NCBI RefSeq assembly: GCF_017837635.1 | Contig: NZ_JAGJRS010000003.1 | Span: 62,001-126,000, forward strand | Length of the DNA: 64,000 nt | Direction: 5' to 3' | DNA from: Frateuria flava | GTDB taxonomy: Bacteria > Pseudomonadota > Gammaproteobacteria > Xanthomonadales > Rhodanobacteraceae | Notes under the pieces: generated by a model | Told to the model about the DNA's origin: nothing | The model's database searches: none | Seen by the model: the letters and a program-made list of their open reading frames with translations, nothing else | In this document: positions 24,056-30,444 of the stretch, piece after piece | How the letters are laid out: each line of letters starts with the position of its first letter | Position numbering within the stretch: position 1 is the first letter of the stretch | Translations under genes and position numbers: made by a program

Positions 24056-24817
24056 ATGCGCTTCGCCTTCGTTGCCAGCGATACCGCCGTCGCCCAACAG
24101 GCCCGCCGCAAGCTGGCCGAGCGCTACGGCGACCTGCCGCCGCTGGAGGCCGAGGTGATCGTCGCGCTGGGCGGCGACGGTTTCATGCTTCGCACCCTGC
24201 ATGCGCACCGCGCGCTCGACCTGCCGGTCTACGGCATGAAGCTCGGCCGCGTCGGCTTCCTGATGAACAAGCACCAGCTCGACGACCTGCCCGCACGCAT
24301 CGAAAGGGCTCACGCCGCATTGCTGTATCCGCTGCAGATGCGCACCACCGACGCCGACGGCAACGAGCAGTTCGCGCTGGCCTTCAACGAGGTGTCGCTG
24401 CTGCGCCAGACCAACCAGGCGGCGCACCTGGAGGTCAAGCTCAACGACGAGGTCAAGCTTCCCGCGCTGGTCTGCGACGGCATCATGGTGGCCACGCCGG
24501 CGGGTTCCACTGCCTATAACCTCTCGGCCCACGGCCCGATCCTGCCGCTGGACGCGAACGTGCTGGCGCTGACCCCGATCAGCCCGTTCCGCCCGCGCCG
24601 CTGGCGCGGCGCCATCCTGCCGCACCGGACACTGGTGTCCCTGCGCGTGCTCGAGCCAGGCAAGCGCCCGGTCAGCGCAACGGCCGACTTCCTGGAGGTG
24701 CGCAACGTGCGCACGGTGAAGATCTGCCAGGCGGAGGAGTGCGGGGTGAAGCTGCTGTTCGATCCGGAGCACAACCTGGAGCAGCGGATTCTGGACGAGC
24801 AGTTTGCGGCGGAGTAG
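24056..24817 (+). CDS. nadK: NAD kinase
   Basis: 253 aa cytosolic enzyme phosphorylating NAD to NADP with ATP or polyphosphate. It shows the signature IVALGGDGFMLRTLH (GGDG phosphate-binding loop) and the second family block NEVSLLRQTN...VCDGIMVATPAGSTAYNLSAHGPILPL-type stretch, here at 24469-24546. The ATG at 24056 begins MRFAFVASDTAVAQQ, the normal N terminus of the short bacterial form; no Shine-Dalgarno is visible. Upstream frames run through the repeat at 23930 and are not conserved. It stands alone between gdh and the repeat-rich region. Confidence 0.93.
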   Translation: MRFAFVASDTAVAQQARRKLAERYGDLPPLEAEVIVALGGDGFMLRTLHAHRALDLPVYGMKLGRVGFLMNKHQLDDLPARIERAHAALLYPLQMRTTDADGNEQFALAFNEVSLLRQTNQAAHLEVKLNDEVKLPALVCDGIMVATPAGSTAYNLSAHGPILPLDANVLALTPISPFRPRRWRGAILPHRTLVSLRVLEPGKRPVSATADFLEVRNVRTVKICQAEECGVKLLFDPEHNLEQRILDEQFAAE

Positions 24818-24828
24818 GGCGGCTCCCC

Positions 24829-24885
24829 GCAAGGCTTCCCCCATCCGCCCTCCGGGCACCTTCCCCCGCAGGCGGGGGAGGGGTC
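24829..24885 (+). repeat. CACCTTCCCCCGC-type repeat, left arm of an inverted pair
   Basis: AAGGCTTCCCCCATCCGCCC continues to CACCTTCCCCCGCAGGCGGG. An almost identical copy in inverse orientation lies at 25108-25162 and a third at 32742. The element itself contains the palindrome CCCCCGCAGGCGGGGG. Confidence 0.75.
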
Positions 24886-24949
24886 TGGCAGCTCTCACGA
24901 TCCGCCGTTCCCACCCGTGGACGGCGACGTGCGGCAGCTCACGATGCAG

Positions 24950-25107
24950 GCGCCTTCGCTGCTGGCGGTGAGGAACCTGCCGGCTCACGATGCGAGCGCC
25001 GCTTGCAGCGACGGGCCGGCTCTCACGACGCGGTCTCCCCTTGCAGCGACGGGCCGGCTCTCACGATGCGGGCTCCCCTTGCAGCGACGCGCCTGATCTC
25101 TCGATGC
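24950..25107 (+). repeat. 38-bp degenerate tandem repeat
   Basis: The unit contains TTGCAGCGACGGGCCGGCTC followed by TCACGATGCGGGCTCCCC. The string TTGCAGCGAC starts at 25003, 25041 and 25079, an exact 38-bp period, with decayed copies to the left (GGCTCACGATGC at about 24981, CAGCTCACGATGC at about 24934). Units are contiguous with no unique spacers, so it is not a CRISPR. No gene is visible in 24818-25199. Confidence 0.75.
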
Positions 25108-25162
25108 GAGGCTTCCCCCGCCTGCGGGGGAAGGTGCCGAAGGCGGATGGGGGAGGCCTTGC
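25108..25162 (-). repeat. CACCTTCCCCCGC-type repeat, right arm of an inverted pair
   Basis: Reverse complement of the 24829-24885 element, so the tandem repeat between them is boxed by inverted repeats of about 50 bp. Confidence 0.75.
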
Positions 25163-25184
25163 CGCACACCCACCCAGCCGCCTT

Positions 25185-25193
25185 TGCTAGATT
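25185..25193 (+). promoter_or_regulatory. Extended -10 promoter (TGCTAGATT) giving a leaderless 5'-nucleotidase mRNA
   Basis: TGC-TAGATT ends 6 nt before the A of the ATG at 25200, so a start 6-7 nt after the -10 would fall on the initiation codon. No -35 consensus and no Shine-Dalgarno are seen, in keeping with an extended -10 and a leaderless transcript. Confidence 0.5.
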
Positions 25194-25199
25194 GACCCC

Positions 25200-26123
25200 A
25201 TGACCGCCCCCGACGTCCACGACCCCAGCGCCAGTACCGACAACCGCCTGGTCGTCGCCATCTCCTCGCGCGCGCTGTTCGACCTGGGCGACAGCCACGC
25301 GCTGTTCGAGCGCGATGGCCTGGACGCCTATCGCCGCTTCCAGATCGAGCACGAAGACCAGTTGCTCAAGCCCGGCGTCGCCTTTCCGCTAGTCCAGAAA
25401 CTGCTCGGGCTCAACCGGCTGGCGGGCGACAAGCCGCCGGTGGAGGTGATCCTGCTTTCGCGCAATTCCGGCGACACCGGCCTGCGCATCTTCAACGCGA
25501 TCCAGCACTACGGTCTGGAGATCAGCCGCGCGGCCTTCACCAGCGGCGCGCCCACCTCCGACTACATCGCCCCGTTCAAGGCCGACCTGTTCCTCTCGGC
25601 CAACGCCGAGGATGTCGGCCGCGCGCTGGCCGCCGGCGTGGCCGCCGCAACCATCCTGCCGAGCACGGCGCCGCCGCGCGCCAGCGAGCAACTGCGGATC
25701 GCCTTCGACGGCGACGCGGTGATCTTCGGCGACGAGGGCGAGCGTGTCTCGCGCGAGGAAGGGCTGGAGGCGTTCCATCGCCGCGAAACCGAGCAGGCGG
25801 GCGAGCCGCTCTCGGTCGGCCCGTTCCGCGGCTTCCTCACCGCGCTGCACCGGCTGCAGACGGCTTTCCCGGCGGAGGACTCGCCGATCCGCACTGCCCT
25901 GGTCACCGCCCGTTCGGCACCCGCGCACAAGCGCGTGATCCTGACCCTGCGCCGCTGGGGCGTGCGCATCGACGAGGCGCTGTTCCTGGGCGGCCGCGAC
26001 AAGGGGCCGTTCCTGGATGCCTTCGGCGCCGACATTTTCTTCGACGACTCGCCGGCGAACGTGGAGTCGGCCCGCAAGCATGTCGCCACCGGCCACGTGC
26101 CGCACGGAGTCAGCAACCGCTAG
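25200..26123 (+). CDS. 5'-nucleotidase (cytosolic, cN-I/PF06189-like)
   Basis: 307 aa HAD-superfamily nucleotidase predicted to dephosphorylate nucleoside 5'-monophosphates. Recognisable stretches are VAISSRALFDLGDSHALFE near the N terminus, VILLSRNSGDTGLRIFNAI, a second block IAFDGDAVIFGDEGERV with paired Asp as in HAD motif I, VTARSAPAHKRVI, and the C-terminal GADIFFDDSPANVESA with the acidic metal ligands. Length is normal for the family. It probably has its own promoter (25185-25193) and is likely translated from a leaderless message. The next gene, DUF1003, is co-directional but has its own promoter-like element. Confidence 0.88.
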   Translation: MTAPDVHDPSASTDNRLVVAISSRALFDLGDSHALFERDGLDAYRRFQIEHEDQLLKPGVAFPLVQKLLGLNRLAGDKPPVEVILLSRNSGDTGLRIFNAIQHYGLEISRAAFTSGAPTSDYIAPFKADLFLSANAEDVGRALAAGVAAATILPSTAPPRASEQLRIAFDGDAVIFGDEGERVSREEGLEAFHRRETEQAGEPLSVGPFRGFLTALHRLQTAFPAEDSPIRTALVTARSAPAHKRVILTLRRWGVRIDEALFLGGRDKGPFLDAFGADIFFDDSPANVESARKHVATGHVPHGVSNR

Positions 26124-26144
26124 CCTCCCGCCGGGTGGCACCGG

Positions 26145-26153
26145 TGCTAGGCT
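26145..26153 (+). promoter_or_regulatory. Extended -10 element TGCTAGGCT before the DUF1003 gene
   Basis: TGC-TAGGCT 27 nt upstream of GTG 26181, with a perfect GGAGGA ribosome-binding site (26168-26173) between them. Same extended -10 form as at 25185 and 44801. Confidence 0.45.
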
Positions 26154-26180
26154 CGCGCCGGGCATCCGGAGGATACGGCG

Positions 26181-26879
26181 GTGGGCAAGCACACGATGGG
26201 TACCTGTGCCGTTTGCGGTCGCACCCTTCCTGCGCGCGACCTGGTGCCCGGCGAACTGGTCCGGCCGGAGGTTGCCGAGGAGCTTTCCAGGGCAGCGCCC
26301 GGGTGGACGCCGGACCGCGCCGTGTGCCATGCCGACCTGGCCAAGGCCCGCACCGCCTACGTGCATGACCTGCTGGAGTCGGAGAAGGGTGAGCTGAGCT
26401 CGCTCGAAATGGATGTGCTGCGCAGCCTGCGCGAGCACGAGCTGGTCTCCACCGACATCGAGCGCGAATTCGATCGCCAGTGGAGCTTCGGCGAGCGACT
26501 GGCCGACCGCATCGCCACCTTCGGCGGCAGCTGGACCTTCCTGGGCTGCTTCGCACTGTTCCTGCTCGGCTGGATCGGGGTCAATTCGTTCGTGCTCTGG
26601 CGCCGCCCGCCGGATCCATATCCCTACATCTTCCTCAACCTGCTGCTTTCGTGCCTCGCGGCGGTGCAGGCGCCGGTGATCATGATGAGCCAGAACCGGC
26701 AGGAGGCGAAGGACCGCCTGCGCTCGCAGCACGACTACAAGATCAACCTCAAGGCCGAGCTGGAGATCCGCCACCTGCACGAGAAGGTCGACCACCTGCT
26801 GTCGCACCAGTGGGAACGGCTGGTGCGCATCCAGGAGCTGCAGGTGGAACTGCTCTCTGACCTGGGCCGGCACCGCTAG
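26181..26879 (+). CDS. DUF1003 membrane protein with an N-terminal Cys-pair domain
   Basis: 232 aa. The DUF1003 core covers roughly residues 95-200: FGERLADRIATFGGSWTFL, a TM segment, a short loop with PDPYPYIFLNLLLS, a second TM, and then VIMMSQNRQEAKDRLR followed by a charged coiled-coil tail (HLHEKVDHLLSHQWERLV). An N-terminal 55 residues with CAVCGRTL and VCHADL could bind zinc (CxxC...CH), a layout seen in some DUF1003 proteins. Function is unknown. The GTG start is decided by GGAGGA 7 nt upstream; an ATG five codons later is less well placed. Confidence 0.88.
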   Translation: MGKHTMGTCAVCGRTLPARDLVPGELVRPEVAEELSRAAPGWTPDRAVCHADLAKARTAYVHDLLESEKGELSSLEMDVLRSLREHELVSTDIEREFDRQWSFGERLADRIATFGGSWTFLGCFALFLLGWIGVNSFVLWRRPPDPYPYIFLNLLLSCLAAVQAPVIMMSQNRQEAKDRLRSQHDYKINLKAELEIRHLHEKVDHLLSHQWERLVRIQELQVELLSDLGRHR

Positions 26880-26900
26880 CGGCGCGGGCAGCGGTGGCCT

Positions 26901-27779
26901 TTAGGACACCAGCTTCATCCGCCGCCACCAGCCGGTGACCTGCTCCTCGCGCACCAGCGTGAACAAGCCCGCGCCGAGAATCAGCACGATGCCGGCCAGC
27001 ATCGGCCAGTCCAGCGTGTCGCCGAACAGCCAGTAGCCGAAACCGATCGCCCAGAGCATCTGGCTGTACTGCGTGGGCGCCACGCGGTTGGCGGGAGCGA
27101 GCTGGGTGGCGAGCATCAGCAGCACGCCTGCCAGGCCGGCAAGCAGCCCGTAGCCAGCCAGCAGCCAACCCTGGTGCAGGGTGGGCCAGATGAAGGTCGG
27201 CAACATCAGCAGGCCGCCAGCCACCAGCGGGCCGACCACGCCGGCGCCGTACAGGCTAATGCGCTTCTCGTGCGCACCGGCCATGCGCAATGCGACGACC
27301 GAAACCGCTCCCGCCATGCCACAGGCGATCGCCGCGAAGTGGCCCACGCCAAGTTGGCGGAAGCCCGGCCGAAGTACGACCAGCACCCCCGCGAAACCGG
27401 CGAACACGGCCGACCACCGCCGCCAGCCCACGTGCTCCTTGAGAAACACCACCGACAACAGCGTCACGAAGATCGGCATCAGGAAGATCAGCGCGAAGGT
27501 CTCGGCCATCGGCAGATGGGTGAACGCCACCACCGCCGAAACGTTGCAGATCGCGCCGGTGACTGCCCGAATCCACCACAGCGAGGGGCGGTTGGCCACG
27601 AACACCTCGTGCCAGCGGTCGCCCGGTTTGCGGATGAAAGGAATGGCCACCAGCCCCAGCACTGCGCCGAAGAACACCGCCTCGAACGCCGGCAGCGTGC
27701 CGTGCAGCGATTTGACGAAGGCATCGCTGATCGCATAGGCCGCGTAGCAGGCAAAGCCGAGTAATACGCCCTTGAACAT
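26901..27779 (-). CDS. EamA/DMT-family transporter
   Basis: 292 aa inner-membrane protein with about ten predicted TM helices in two EamA repeats of five (first starts FKGVLLGFACYAAYAISDAF; the second holds AGLAGVLLMLATQLAP and AIGFGYWLFGDTLDWPMLAG). Members export amino acids, nucleotides or drugs; the substrate here cannot be predicted. The start at 27779 gives the normal N terminus, though the frame stays open far upstream antisense to the next gene. Divergent from glutaryl-CoA dehydrogenase with 111 nt between. Confidence 0.88.
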   Translation of the reverse strand: MFKGVLLGFACYAAYAISDAFVKSLHGTLPAFEAVFFGAVLGLVAIPFIRKPGDRWHEVFVANRPSLWWIRAVTGAICNVSAVVAFTHLPMAETFALIFLMPIFVTLLSVVFLKEHVGWRRWSAVFAGFAGVLVVLRPGFRQLGVGHFAAIACGMAGAVSVVALRMAGAHEKRISLYGAGVVGPLVAGGLLMLPTFIWPTLHQGWLLAGYGLLAGLAGVLLMLATQLAPANRVAPTQYSQMLWAIGFGYWLFGDTLDWPMLAGIVLILGAGLFTLVREEQVTGWWRRMKLVS

Positions 27780-27849
27780 GCGGTGTCCGGGTTGGGTGGG
27801 GCAGGGCGGCAGGTGGGCGGGCGCCCCGGCATGACCTGCCCCCATCGCG

Positions 27850-27858
27850 GCGGTAGAA
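27850..27858 (+). promoter_or_regulatory. Candidate -10 (CGGTAGAAT) for glutaryl-CoA dehydrogenase
   Basis: TAGAAT within CGGTAGAATGCCGGGC, 33 nt before ATG 27891, identical in context to the element at 7086-7094. No clear -35. Confidence 0.45.
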
Positions 27859-27890
27859 TGCCGGGCTTGTCCCTCCAACGGAACCCTCGC

Positions 27891-29060
27891 ATGGCCGCCC
27901 GTCTCGACCCGCTCGACCTGTACGACGTCCGCTCGCTGCTGTCCGACGAGGAGCGCATGGTGCAGGACACCGTCGGCCGCTTCGTCGATGAGAAGGTGCT
28001 GCCGATCATCGGCGACTGCTTCGACCAGGGCCGCTTTCCGAAGGAACTGATTCCCGAAATCGCCAACCTCGGCCTGCTCGGCGCGACCATTCCGGAAAAG
28101 TACGGTTGCGCCGGTATGAACGGCGTGAGCTACGGACTGATCTGCCAGGAACTCGAGCGCGGCGATTCGGGCCTGCGCAGTTTCGCCTCGGTGCAGAGCT
28201 CGCTGTGCATGTACCCGATCTACGCTTACGGCACCGAGGAGCAGAAGACGCACTACCTGCCGAAGATGGCGGCGGGCGAGATCATCGGCTGCTTCGGCCT
28301 GACCGAGCCGCACGGCGGCTCCGATCCGGCCAACATGAAGACCAACGCCAAGAAGGACGGCGGCGACTGGGTCATCAACGGCGCCAAGATGTGGATCACC
28401 AACGGCAACCTGGCGCATATCGCGATCGTCTGGGCGCAGACCGAGGACGGCATCCAGGGCTTCATCGTGCCGACCGACACCAAGGGTTTCACGGCGCAGG
28501 AAGTGCACAAGAAGATGAGCCTGCGTGCCTCGGTCACCAGCGCGCTGTTCTTCGACAACGTGCGCGTGCCCGAAGCCAACCGCCTGCCCAACGTGAAGGG
28601 CCTCAAGGGTCCGCTGGGCTGCCTGACGCAGGCCCGCTACGGCATCACCTGGGGCCCGATCGGCGCCGCGCAGGCATGCCTGAAGGAAGTGCTCGACTAC
28701 ACCGCCGAGCGGATTCTTTTCGGCCGGCCGCTGGCCTCCAACCAGGCCGTGCAGTTGAAGATGGCCGACATGGCTCGCCGCATCACCACCGCGCAGCTGC
28801 TCTCGCTGCAGCTCGGTCGCCTGAAGGACGCCGGCACCATGCAGCCGACCCAGGTCTCGCTGGCCAAGTGGAACAACTGCCGCATGGCCATCGACATCGC
28901 CCGCGAGTGCCGCGACATCCTCGGCGGCGCCGGCATCACCACCGAGCATTCGGCGATCCGCCATGCCTTGAACCTCGAGTCCGTGATCACGTACGAGGGT
29001 ACTGAGACGGTGCATCAGCTGGTGGTCGGGCGCGAGCTGACCGGCATCAACGCGTTCTGA
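27891..29060 (+). CDS. gcdH: Glutaryl-CoA dehydrogenase
   Basis: 389 aa ACAD flavoenzyme that oxidises and decarboxylates glutaryl-CoA to crotonyl-CoA in lysine/tryptophan degradation. Family stretches: LLSDEERMVQDTVGRFV, GLLGATIPEKYGCAGM, RSFASVQSSLCMYPIY, CFGLTEPHGGSDPANM, and ITYEGTETVHQLVVGRELTG, which carries the catalytic Glu. Length matches known GcdH (about 390 aa). ATG 27891 is the first Met compatible with the family N terminus; Shine-Dalgarno is weak. It appears monocistronic, with a palindromic repeat region following. Confidence 0.94.
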   Translation: MAARLDPLDLYDVRSLLSDEERMVQDTVGRFVDEKVLPIIGDCFDQGRFPKELIPEIANLGLLGATIPEKYGCAGMNGVSYGLICQELERGDSGLRSFASVQSSLCMYPIYAYGTEEQKTHYLPKMAAGEIIGCFGLTEPHGGSDPANMKTNAKKDGGDWVINGAKMWITNGNLAHIAIVWAQTEDGIQGFIVPTDTKGFTAQEVHKKMSLRASVTSALFFDNVRVPEANRLPNVKGLKGPLGCLTQARYGITWGPIGAAQACLKEVLDYTAERILFGRPLASNQAVQLKMADMARRITTAQLLSLQLGRLKDAGTMQPTQVSLAKWNNCRMAIDIARECRDILGGAGITTEHSAIRHALNLESVITYEGTETVHQLVVGRELTGINAF

Positions 29061-29062
29061 CG

Positions 29063-29186
29063 TTCCTTCTCCCGCCGGGAGAAGGTGGCGCGCAGCGACG
29101 GATGAGGGTTCGGCCGAAGCGCAAGGACACCATCTGCGGCACGCCCGAACCCTCTCCCCAACCCTTCTCCCGACGGGAGAAGGGCT
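29063..29186. repeat. Composite CCTTCTCCC palindromic repeat
   Basis: Contains the palindromes CCTTCTCCCGCCGGGAGAAGG-type at 29065-29085 and CCCTTCTCCCGACGGGAGAA at 29163-29182, and between them the inverted GAGGGTTCGG/CCGAACCCTC. The whole block is an inverted repeat of about 120 bp between gcdH and the GNAT gene. Confidence 0.7.
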
Positions 29187-29201
29187 ACCAGGAGCCAGGC
29201 C

Positions 29202-29753
29202 TTGCACGTTCCGGATATCCGCATCGAAACCGATCGGCTGATCCTGCGCCCACCGCGCATCGAGGACTTCGATGCCTACGCGGCCAACATGGCTGACCTG
29301 GAGGCCGCCCGCTTCATCGGCGGGCAGCAGCCACGCGCGCTGGCGTGGCGTGGCTTCCTGTCCTCCGCGGGCGCCTGGATGATCCAGGGTTTTTCCATGT
29401 TCTCGGTGATCGAGAAAGCCACCGGCCAGTGGGTCGGGCGCCTCGGTCCCTGGTATCCGGAAGGCTGGCCCGGCACCGAAGTCGGCTGGGGACTGGCCCG
29501 TGCCGCCTGGGGCAAGGGCTATGCGGTGGAAGGCGCCACTGCCGCGATCGACTGGACGTTCGACCACCTGGGATGGGACGAGGTCATCCACTCGATCCAC
29601 CCGGACAACAAACCTTCGCAGGCGCTCGCGCAGCGGCTCGGCTCCACCTGCCGCGGCCCCGGCAAGCTGCCGGCCCCCTACGAAGACTCACCCACCGAAA
29701 TCTGGGGCCAGACCCGCGAGCAGTGGCGCGCGCGCCAAAGGGCGCGGGCGTGA
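29202..29753 (+). CDS. GNAT-family N-acetyltransferase (RimJ/RimL type)
   Basis: 183 aa. N terminus IRIETDRLILRPPRIEDFDAY is the RimJ/RimL-type opening, and the acetyl-CoA-binding segment is VGWGLARAAWGKGYAVEGAT (Q/RxxGxG/A variant), followed by SIHPDNKPSQALAQRLGS. It acetylates an amine of unknown identity. The TTG start at 29202 is supported by GGAG 7 nt upstream (29191-29194) and the absence of a better ATG. The stop overlaps the GTG start of the GST gene (GTGA at 29750), so the two are translationally coupled. Confidence 0.88.
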   Translation: MHVPDIRIETDRLILRPPRIEDFDAYAANMADLEAARFIGGQQPRALAWRGFLSSAGAWMIQGFSMFSVIEKATGQWVGRLGPWYPEGWPGTEVGWGLARAAWGKGYAVEGATAAIDWTFDHLGWDEVIHSIHPDNKPSQALAQRLGSTCRGPGKLPAPYEDSPTEIWGQTREQWRARQRARA

Positions 29754-30352
29754 TCACCGTCTACGGCATGCGCGCCTCGGGCAACTGCTACAAGCTGCAG
29801 TTGCTGCTGGACCAGCTCGGTCGCCAATACCGCTGGGTCGATGTCGACAGCGCAGGAGGCGCCACCCGCACTCCCGAATTCCTCGCCCTGAACCCCAACG
29901 GCAAGGTGCCGTTGCTGGCGCTGGAAGACGGGCGCCGGCTGGCCGAGTCCGACGCGATCCTCTGCTACCTCGCCGAAGGCACGGCGTTCTGGCCGCAGGA
30001 CGCCTGGCTGCGCGCGCAGACGCTGCAGTGGCTGTTCTTCGAACAATACAGCCACGAGCCGTGCATCGCGGTGGCGCGCTTCATCCGCGGCTGGCTGCCG
30101 CCGGAGCATCCGCGGCAGGCCGAGGTGCCGGCGCTGATCGAACGCGGCAAGGCAGTGCTGGCGGTGATGGAACAGCACCTGGCCGGACGCGAGTGGTTCG
30201 TGGGCGAACGCTACGGCATAGCGGACATCGCACTGTATGCCTACACCCATTGCGCCGGCGACGGCGGTTTCGATCTGCGCTCCTTTCCGAACATCCAGGC
30301 CTGGCTGACCCGCGTGCGGGCGCAGCCGGGGCACTCTCCCATGCAGCCCTGA
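29750..30352 (+). CDS. Glutathione S-transferase family protein
   Basis: 200 aa with an N-terminal thioredoxin-like domain (ITVYGMRASGNCYKLQLLL, then NPNGKVPLLALEDGRRLAES with the cis-Pro and Glu/Ser glutathione site) and a C-terminal helical domain (GERYGIADIALYAYTHCA). Expected to conjugate or reduce small electrophiles with glutathione; the substrate is unknown. GTG start inferred from the 4-nt overlap with the preceding acetyltransferase. A repeat lies between it and the E1 gene. Confidence 0.9.
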   Translation: MITVYGMRASGNCYKLQLLLDQLGRQYRWVDVDSAGGATRTPEFLALNPNGKVPLLALEDGRRLAESDAILCYLAEGTAFWPQDAWLRAQTLQWLFFEQYSHEPCIAVARFIRGWLPPEHPRQAEVPALIERGKAVLAVMEQHLAGREWFVGERYGIADIALYAYTHCAGDGGFDLRSFPNIQAWLTRVRAQPGHSPMQP

Positions 30353-30354
30353 AC

Positions 30355-30415
30355 CCCTGCAGGAGCGCCCTTGGGCGCGACGGATGTTTCGGTCGCGGCC
30401 AAGGGCGCTCCTACA
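30355..30415. repeat. AGGAGCGCC-type palindromic repeat (REP-like)
   Basis: CAGGAGCGCCCTTGGGCGCG on the left and GCCAAGGGCGCTCCTAC on the right, a near-perfect inverted repeat of about 56 bp. Same family as 23930 and 55723. It ends about 30 nt before the E1 start codon. Confidence 0.8.
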
Positions 30416-30444
30416 ATGCCCTCCATTTCCAGACGAACACCACC

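Noticed and set aside
24950-25107. CRISPR array
   Set aside because: The repeats are contiguous 38-bp units without unique spacers, and there are no cas genes in the window.
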